Program-made: the position numbers and the translations under genes
Shown here: one piece after another, positions 57,986 through 64,000 of the stretch
Layout of the letters: every line of letters starts with the position of its first letter
Position numbering within the stretch: the first letter of the stretch is position 1
NCBI RefSeq assembly: GCF_001748245.1
Contig: NZ_BDFO01000001.1
Location: 6,849,346-6,913,345, forward strand
DNA length: 64,000 nucleotides
Reading direction: 5' to 3'
From: Oligoflexus tunisiensis
GTDB taxonomy: Bacteria; Bdellovibrionota_B; Oligoflexia; Oligoflexales; Oligoflexaceae
Notes under the pieces: model-generated
What the model was told of the DNA's origin: nothing
Database searches by the model: none
What the model saw: only the letters and a program-made list of their open reading frames with translations

Positions 57986-60900
57986 TTGGACGCCAGCTCT
58001 ACGAATCAATACGTGCAACTTCATGTTCACAGTGAATACTCGCTGCTCGATGGTGCCATCGGGATCAGCGATCTGGTTAAAAAAGCGAAGAAACTTGGGC
58101 ATACGGCCGTGGCGCTCACTGATCATGGCAACATGTTCGGGGCCATTGAATTCTATGGGAAATGCAAGGACAACGGCATCAAACCCATACTCGGCACGGA
58201 AATCTACTGGGAAGGGGTCGCGGCCAGCCGCGAGTTGAGCAAGAATGGTTTCAACCGCGTGCGGAACATGGATGCCTTCCACCTTGTGCTGCTGGCCCGT
58301 TCCAAGGCAGGTTATCACAGTCTTTGCCGCGTGGTGAGTTCCGCATATTTGCAGGCGTCGGAAACCGATGCCATTCCCACCGTCAAGGAAGAACATCTCA
58401 GCAGCCAGAGCCAGGATCTCATTGCAATGTCGAGCTGTCTGCGCGGAGAGTTCGGCAGCCTGATGGAAATGCTTGCGCAGCACAGCCGCGATCCGATCGC
58501 GGAGCTCAAGGATCCCAGCGAGGAGCTGGCCCCGATTGTGACCGCCCTGAATGCCCACGTGGCCCGGATGCGCAGCATCTTTGGAGAGGACGGCTATTAT
58601 ATTGAGCTGATCGATAACAATATACCTCAGCAAAAACGCATGCTGCCCCTGCTGGTCGCCGCAGCCCAGCATTATGGTTTGCCGCTCGTGGCCACCTCGG
58701 ATGCCCATTATCTGAATCCCGAGGACTCGGAAGCCCACGCGGTGCTGACCGGTATCAAAAACGAACTCACCATGCGGCACCTCCGCAATCGGATTCAGAA
58801 TGCGGAATTTCATGTCTTCGACAATGAGGAAATGGAAGCCCGTTATGGAGCCTGGCCTGAGGCGCTGGCGAATCAGAAGAAAATTGCCGACCTCTGCAAT
58901 CTGGAATTGAAGTTCGGGGAATATTTCCTGCCCCGTTTCGAACTGCCCAGCGGGGAATCCGAGCCCGATGCTCTCCGCCGTCTGGCCAAGGAAGGTTTGG
59001 AGGAGCGCCTCAAAACCATCCGTGTTCTTTATGGCCGCTCGCTCACGCCCGAACGCGAGCAGGAATACTGGAAACGCCTCGAATATGAAATCGAAGTGAT
59101 CATTTCGATGGGTTTTCCCGGTTACTTCCTCATCGTTCAGGACTTTATCAACTGGGCCAAGGATCATGATATTCCGGTCGGTCCCGGCCGGGGTTCGGGT
59201 GCCGGTTCGGTCGCAGCCTGGGCACTGCGCATCACCGACCTCGATCCCTTGCGTTTCAATCTGATCTTCGAACGCTTCCTGAACCCCGAGCGGGTGTCGA
59301 TGCCCGACTTTGACGTCGACTTCTGTCAGGATCGCCGGGATGAAGTGATCAAGTATGTGACGAAAAAATACGGTGCCGATAACGTGGCCCAGATTACAAC
59401 CTTCGGAAAAATGAAGGCCAAGGCCGCCCTGCGCGACGTGGGCCGCGTTCTGGAGATCGGTTACGGCAAGGTCGATCGTATTGCGAAGCTGATTCCGAAC
59501 GAGCTGGATATCAAGCTCAAGGATGCCCTGGCCCGTGAGCCGCGCATTCTGGAAGAGGGCCGCAAGGACGAGAACATGCAGAAAATGCTCGACCTCGCGC
59601 TCAAGATCGAAGGCCTGAGCCGCCATACTTCGGTGCACGCCGCCGGTGTGGTGATTGCCGATGGCGGCATGTCGAACCTCGTTCCGGTGTACAAGGCTCC
59701 TGATGGCTCGCTCATTACCCAGTATGAGATGAAGAATGCCGAAAAAGTCGGTCTTGTGAAGTTCGACTTCCTCGGTCTCAAAACACTGACCGTGATCCAG
59801 CGCGCGGTCAAACTCATTCGGGCAAGCAAGGATCCTAAATTCAATATCGACACCATCGACCTCGAGCGCAAGGAGGTCTATGATCTCATTTCCTCGGCGC
59901 ATTCCGTTGGCATATTCCAGCTTGAAAGTTCCGGCATGCAGGCCTTGCTCCGCAAGCTGAAACCGAGCCGTTTCGAAGACATCATCGCTGTCGTGGCCCT
60001 GTTCCGTCCGGGTCCTTTGGGATCCGGCATGGTGGATGACTTTATCGAAAGAAAGCACGGGCGGCAGGAAATCGAATATCCGCATGACTCGCTCGAAGGC
60101 ATCCTTTCCGATACCTACGGGATTATTCTTTACCAGGAGCAGGTGCAGAAAATCGCTGCGACCATGGCCAACTACTCGCTCGGTGAAGCCGACCTTTTGC
60201 GCCGCGCCATGGGTAAGAAAAAGCCCGAGGAAATGGCCAAGCAGAAATCGCGTTTCCTCTCGGGCAGCAAGGAAAATAACATCGACGAAAAACTCGCCGA
60301 TGAAATCTTCGAGCTGATGGCGAAATTCGCGGCCTACGGTTTTAACAAGTCGCACTCCGCGGCCTATGGACTTGTGAGTTATCAGACGGCCTATCTGAAG
60401 ACCTTCTTCCCCGAGCAGTTCATGGCGGCGATCATGACCTGCGATTTGGATAACACCGACAAGCTCGTGCGTTATATCGAGGAATGCCGGCGTCTGAAGT
60501 TCACCATCTATCCGCCCGATATCAACCGCAGCTACCTGGAATTTGATGTGCCAAAGGCCAAGGCCATCGGCTTTGGATTGGCTGCCATCAAAGGGATTGG
60601 TGGTTCGTCCATCGAAGCCATCATCAAGGAGCGCGAACGGGGCGGCAAATTCCATTCGCTGACGGATCTCGCCAAGCGCGTGGACCTGCGGCAGGTCGGC
60701 AAGAAAACCCTGGAACTTTTGATCCAGGGTGGAGCCCTCGACGGCTTTGGCAAATCCCGCCTGACACTCACGAATCTTCTGGCCGAGATGGTGCGTTACA
60801 GCGAGGCGCATCATTCCGCACGCAATCAGGGACAAAGGCTGCTCTTCGACGAATTCGATGATGATCCACAGCAGGCGCAGCTGGCGGATTGGGAAGAGGC

Positions 60901-61585
60901 TGCAGCCGATGCTGAGGCCTCACTCTCGCCGATTGAATGGCTGCATAAGGAGAAAAAACTTCTGGGTGTTTTCCTCTCGGGTCACCCGGCGGAATGCTTT
61001 GCCATGGATGCCAAACGCTTTGGCCAGCTGCGGGTCGGGGATATTCCGAAGAACATCGGGAAAAAGGATGTTCATGTGGTGGCGCTGCTCAACGGGACAT
61101 CCGAACGACTGACCAAAACCGGCAAGAAGATGAACTACTTTCAAATCGAGGACGAAACCGGCAGCTGGGAGGCCGTGTCCTTTGAAGGGGATCTGCCGGA
61201 AGGTCCGCGCCCCGAACCGGGTTCCATGGTGCTTTTGAAACTCAGCATCCAGCAGGGTTTTGATGGGGTTTCAATCAACGTCCGCGTCAGTGGACTGGAG
61301 CCTCTGCAGCAGACGCGTCGTAACGTCATCAAAAAAGCGGTCATTCAACTCGCCAGTCAACTCGAGATGGATCCGCGGACTTTGAAGCGGCAGCAGCGTC
61401 TTTTGCAACGCCTGCAGGACATGATCCAGGAGAATCCGGGCAGCACCCCGCTCGCTCTGGAATTGGCTTTTGAGAAAGCGCAGGTTAGAATCAAGCCTGA
61501 GCGTTTAGGCATTGATTTGAACGACAGCGTCTGTCAATCGCTGTTCAGTTTAAAGCGCGAGGGTGTGAGTCTGCAGTATGCCTGA
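57986..61585 (+). CDS. dnaE: DNA polymerase III alpha subunit
   Basis: The replicative polymerase, 1199 residues. TTG 57986 has GAGGA about 8 nt upstream; TTG is an unusual but supported start. N-terminal PHP domain with HVHSEYSLLDGAIG and LTDHGNMFG. Palm motifs: GPGRGSGAGSVAAWALRITDLDPLRFNLIFERFLNPERVSMPDFDVDF with the catalytic aspartates in PDFDVDF. Later motifs HAAGVVIADG, VGIFQLESSGMQALLRKLKPS, and YQEQVQKIAATMANYSLGEADLLRRAMGKKK (fingers) are intact. OB-fold near 1050-1130 and a tau-binding C-terminus follow. A 958-residue antisense ORF is a shadow of this gene. Confidence 0.97.
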   Translation: MDASSTNQYVQLHVHSEYSLLDGAIGISDLVKKAKKLGHTAVALTDHGNMFGAIEFYGKCKDNGIKPILGTEIYWEGVAASRELSKNGFNRVRNMDAFHLVLLARSKAGYHSLCRVVSSAYLQASETDAIPTVKEEHLSSQSQDLIAMSSCLRGEFGSLMEMLAQHSRDPIAELKDPSEELAPIVTALNAHVARMRSIFGEDGYYIELIDNNIPQQKRMLPLLVAAAQHYGLPLVATSDAHYLNPEDSEAHAVLTGIKNELTMRHLRNRIQNAEFHVFDNEEMEARYGAWPEALANQKKIADLCNLELKFGEYFLPRFELPSGESEPDALRRLAKEGLEERLKTIRVLYGRSLTPEREQEYWKRLEYEIEVIISMGFPGYFLIVQDFINWAKDHDIPVGPGRGSGAGSVAAWALRITDLDPLRFNLIFERFLNPERVSMPDFDVDFCQDRRDEVIKYVTKKYGADNVAQITTFGKMKAKAALRDVGRVLEIGYGKVDRIAKLIPNELDIKLKDALAREPRILEEGRKDENMQKMLDLALKIEGLSRHTSVHAAGVVIADGGMSNLVPVYKAPDGSLITQYEMKNAEKVGLVKFDFLGLKTLTVIQRAVKLIRASKDPKFNIDTIDLERKEVYDLISSAHSVGIFQLESSGMQALLRKLKPSRFEDIIAVVALFRPGPLGSGMVDDFIERKHGRQEIEYPHDSLEGILSDTYGIILYQEQVQKIAATMANYSLGEADLLRRAMGKKKPEEMAKQKSRFLSGSKENNIDEKLADEIFELMAKFAAYGFNKSHSAAYGLVSYQTAYLKTFFPEQFMAAIMTCDLDNTDKLVRYIEECRRLKFTIYPPDINRSYLEFDVPKAKAIGFGLAAIKGIGGSSIEAIIKERERGGKFHSLTDLAKRVDLRQVGKKTLELLIQGGALDGFGKSRLTLTNLLAEMVRYSEAHHSARNQGQRLLFDEFDDDPQQAQLADWEEAAADAEASLSPIEWLHKEKKLLGVFLSGHPAECFAMDAKRFGQLRVGDIPKNIGKKDVHVVALLNGTSERLTKTGKKMNYFQIEDETGSWEAVSFEGDLPEGPRPEPGSMVLLKLSIQQGFDGVSINVRVSGLEPLQQTRRNVIKKAVIQLASQLEMDPRTLKRQQRLLQRLQDMIQENPGSTPLALELAFEKAQVRIKPERLGIDLNDSVCQSLFSLKREGVSLQYA

Positions 61586-61617
61586 ACTTCAGCGCCCTGC
61601 AAGCAAGGAGCCGGCGG

Positions 61618-62541
61618 ATGGACTTTCAATCCTTCAAGCGATTTCCGCGAAACATCTTCGCTGCGCTGCTGGTATTGATCCTCGCCAGCCTCATGGCGCT
61701 GGCCCTGCTCATCCCTCCGGTTTGGGACCTGAAGGAGGGAGCCATTTCCATCGTCCGCTGGCCCAAGTCCGGCCCCCAGACCTTTGAGGTTGGTCCGGGC
61801 AAGGAGTCCTGGGTTCCCATCGACAAGGTCTCGCGCCACGTGATCAATGCGATTGTCGTGGCCGAGGATGCACGATTTTATGAACATGCCGGCCTGGATT
61901 TCACGGAAATCCGCAACAGCATCGCCTTCAATATGGAAAAGAAGCGTTATGCCCGCGGGGCCTCCACCATTACCCAGCAGGTGGTGAAAATGGTCTTTCT
62001 GGGGCCTGAAAAATCCCTGCTGCGCAAGCTTCGGGAGGCTCTGGGGGCGATAATTCTGGAGTGGATCCTGGACAAGGATCGGATTCTGGAATGGTATATC
62101 AACCTCGTGGAATTCGGGGATGGGGTCTTCGGCATCAAATCCGCTGCCGAACATTTCTTTGAAACCACACCCGAACTGCTCACCATCCAGGATGGGGCTC
62201 CCCTGGCCCTGGTCCTGCCGAGCCCCAACCGTTTTTCCCGTGGTCTGCGGCAAAGGCAGCTGACCACCTTCGGTCACCGGCGCTATGCCCAGATCATCGA
62301 CGAAATGTACAAACTGAATTTCATTACACCTGCGCTGCGGGAATCAGCACTGGCCACAGGTGATTTTGGCAAACCGATCGAGGGGTACAATCCCAACGAG
62401 AACATGAAGGATGAATTCATCGATCCTTACGTGGCCCTGCCCGGGGATGATCCTCAGCCCTTTGCCGGGGAAAAGGATCCGCCTCGCAAAAAACGTCGCC
62501 TGCAGGACCATCAGGACAATATTGGAAAACGTCATGACTGA
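61618..62541 (+). CDS. mtgA: Monofunctional biosynthetic peptidoglycan transglycosylase
   Basis: A 307-residue inner-membrane glycosyltransferase (GT51). One membrane segment at about 12-34, then the family motifs: catalytic E83 in AEDARFYEHAGLDF, GASTITQQ (114-121), RKLREA and the late motif ILDKDRILEWYINLVEFGDGVFGI. It polymerises lipid II glycan strands. The C-terminal 60 residues are hydrophilic and unlike other MtgA proteins (PYVALPGDDPQPFAGEKDPPRKKRRLQ). ATG 61618 has AAGGAG at 7-8 nt. It overlaps the next gene by 8 bp. Confidence 0.9.
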   Translation: MDFQSFKRFPRNIFAALLVLILASLMALALLIPPVWDLKEGAISIVRWPKSGPQTFEVGPGKESWVPIDKVSRHVINAIVVAEDARFYEHAGLDFTEIRNSIAFNMEKKRYARGASTITQQVVKMVFLGPEKSLLRKLREALGAIILEWILDKDRILEWYINLVEFGDGVFGIKSAAEHFFETTPELLTIQDGAPLALVLPSPNRFSRGLRQRQLTTFGHRRYAQIIDEMYKLNFITPALRESALATGDFGKPIEGYNPNENMKDEFIDPYVALPGDDPQPFAGEKDPPRKKRRLQDHQDNIGKRHD

Positions 62542-63976
62542 TACACATCCCTATAAGCTCCGCATCCTTAAAACCTGGGTGGCCCGCGATCCAAGCCTCG
62601 TCTTTCAATGCCAGCCGCTCGGCGCCCCTGGGGAAACCGGATTTCCAAAAAAATCGCACCTTTTTATCGACCTGCGGCAGCAGTCCTTTGGCACCCGCCT
62701 GCAGGCGGAAAAGCCGGCGGATGCCGATGCCAATCACGCGTTCATTCAGATTCTGCGGAAGAACATCGCAACCTTCACCATCAAATCCATCCTGCATCAT
62801 CCGCCCTCGGGGGACTATTGGATCCCTCTCCTGAGCGGTCCGGACACCGCCAGGCCCTGGCTTCTGCGCCTGGCGGGCAGCAAGCCGCCGCTCGCCTCGC
62901 TGATGGCGCCGGACGATACCGTGTTTGTCAGCTATGGCCAGAAGGGAACCTTCACCAAAAAACATCAGGGCGAACCGCGTCCCACGTTCTCCGATCTCAC
63001 GGATCTTCTACCGAAACTCATGCGGGATCTGCGTGGTGACGCCACGAACGTGGACGACACGGTTGCGAAAGATGCGGAGACAGACGCGCCCGAAGCGGCC
63101 ATTTCAAAATTGCAAAAGGATCTGACGTCCCGCCTCAAACGAAAGCACAAAACCAGCAAAAAAACCCTGGAAAAGGCCAAGGGTGATATTCCCTCCGCCG
63201 AGGACGTGCTCCAAAAGGAACGCGAAGCCAACCTTCTGCAAAGCTATGCGTGGATGGTCAAACCCGAGGCTTTCGAGCTGCGTCTTGAACCCACTCTGAC
63301 CGGTCTGCCCGAGGACTTCGTCATCAGTCTCGATCCGGAAGCGACCGTGGGTCAGAACATGGAGAAAAAATTCGCGGCTTTGCACAAGGCCCGGCGCGGC
63401 CGCGAGTTGGGTCAGAAGCATTATGAAATCGCGCGCGACTATGTCAGTGGATTGGAAAAGGATCTGGAGGAGCTGCAGCGCGAACAGAAATCCGATGCCT
63501 TCCTGCAGCAACTGATTCGCAAATATAAATTGCCCGAGCTGCAGAGCACGACATCTTCGGCGGGAACCGCGGAACCGGTCAGCAAACCCTATAAAACCTA
63601 TACGGCCAGCACCGGCCATAGCATCCTTGTCGGCAAGTCCGCGATGGACAATGATGAGCTGACCAAGGCCGCGCGTTCGAATGATTTCTGGTTTCATGCG
63701 GTGGGCGTCACCGGCTCTCATGTGATCGTACCTGTGACGCCGGATATCCGCCAGGCCCTGCCGACCCAGCTTCTCCGTGAAGCCGCGATCCTAGCCCTCC
63801 ATTTCAGCCGCATGCGCGACGACCTGGCCGGCGAATGCTACGTGACCCGCAAGCAGTTTCTCAAGAAGCAGCGCGGCATGCCCGCTGGTCTCTGGCGCAT
63901 CAATCAATCGGAAAGCCTGTTCTTCCGCTATTCGGAAGAGGAGCTGCAAAACATTCTGCAAACTGTGCGCGTCTAA
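62534..63976 (+). CDS. Divergent NFACT-type (RqcH/Rqc2-like) protein
   Basis: A 480-residue protein of the NFACT group, which in other bacteria (RqcH, FbpA) recruits alanyl-tRNA to stalled 50S-peptidyl-tRNA complexes. ATG 62534 overlaps the mtgA stop, so translation is coupled. The C-terminal NFACT-R domain (about 385-480) is clear: ILVGKSAMDNDELTKAARSNDFWFHAVGVTGSHVIVP, then RLLREAAILALHFSRMRDD-like sequence. Preceding it is a charged coiled coil (GLEKDLEELQREQKSDAFLQQLI). The N-terminal NFACT-N half is short and poorly conserved, and I do not find the Asp-Arg pair used by RqcH to hold tRNA. A tail-adding function is therefore uncertain. Confidence 0.75.
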   Translation: MTDTHPYKLRILKTWVARDPSLVFQCQPLGAPGETGFPKKSHLFIDLRQQSFGTRLQAEKPADADANHAFIQILRKNIATFTIKSILHHPPSGDYWIPLLSGPDTARPWLLRLAGSKPPLASLMAPDDTVFVSYGQKGTFTKKHQGEPRPTFSDLTDLLPKLMRDLRGDATNVDDTVAKDAETDAPEAAISKLQKDLTSRLKRKHKTSKKTLEKAKGDIPSAEDVLQKEREANLLQSYAWMVKPEAFELRLEPTLTGLPEDFVISLDPEATVGQNMEKKFAALHKARRGRELGQKHYEIARDYVSGLEKDLEELQREQKSDAFLQQLIRKYKLPELQSTTSSAGTAEPVSKPYKTYTASTGHSILVGKSAMDNDELTKAARSNDFWFHAVGVTGSHVIVPVTPDIRQALPTQLLREAAILALHFSRMRDDLAGECYVTRKQFLKKQRGMPAGLWRINQSESLFFRYSEEELQNILQTVRV

Positions 63977-64000
63977 AGCTTATAGGAAAACACCGAGCCC

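Noticed and set aside
57959..60835. 958-residue antisense ORF opposite dnaE
   Set aside because: dnaE on the other strand has complete polymerase motifs; the antisense frame lacks any recognisable family and is open because of GC-rich third positions.

Overview
The window looks like a chromosomal segment of a Gram-negative bacterium with a lipoprotein-rich outer envelope. Evidence: outer-membrane porin and barrel-like proteins, many type II signal peptides, a CysB-regulated sulfate importer, and several exported families frequent in Bdellovibrionota/Oligoflexia and other delta-type lineages (DUF3015, DUF4105, DUF1501 with Planctomycete-type cytochrome-like partners). An Oligoflexus-like organism is my best guess, but it is inference. 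Base composition is fairly even and GC-rich, with long antisense shadow ORFs. I found no tRNA, rRNA, insertion sequence or CRISPR.

Layout. 1-1103: 3' part of an OprD-like porin. 1277-2545: exported protein of unknown function. 2560-14139 (minus): one probable operon for beta-glucan oligosaccharide use (oppF-like ATPase, GH1 beta-glucosidase, GH2-type glycosidase with a barrel-like C-terminal half, lipoprotein, ROK repressor, solute-binding lipoprotein, two permeases, oppD-like ATPase). 14465-17516 (plus): divergent GH17-like lipoprotein and a di-haem DUF1111-type oxidoreductase. The two divergent promoters share an 11-bp motif (CAATTWGTTTG) that may be the ROK operator. Proposed flow: porin entry, trimming by GH17/GH2/GH1 enzymes, uptake by the Opp-type ABC importer.

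17572-21800: a glycine/proline-repeat lipoprotein, an HTH protein paired with a small exported protein, a CPBP intramembrane protease and a small exported protein with a TonB-receptor-like N-terminus. 22006-26922: prfC, guaB and guaA. 26926-34782: small lipoprotein; a DUF1501/cytochrome-like export cluster; two DUF3015 proteins with a DUF4105 protein and a lipoprotein alpha/beta hydrolase. 34779-38126: unknown protein and an NfeD-flotillin pair.

38154-53037 is the least explained and most interesting part: two divergent gene sets made entirely of exported or membrane-anchored proteins. The minus set (46205 to 38154) has a HEAT-repeat protein that resembles the N-terminal half of large lipid transfer proteins (vitellogenin-like), an RCC1-repeat lipoprotein, a helical periplasmic protein and a beta-rich protein. 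The plus set (46352 to 53037) has a lipoprotein with a MACPF-like signature, an HExxH lipoprotein and a very large beta-propeller lipoprotein. I propose these form one envelope or secreted system of unknown role.

53052-57750 (minus) is sbp-cysTWA-cysB with a perfect inverted repeat upstream. 57986-63976 (plus) is dnaE, mtgA and a divergent NFACT (RqcH/Rqc2-like) gene.
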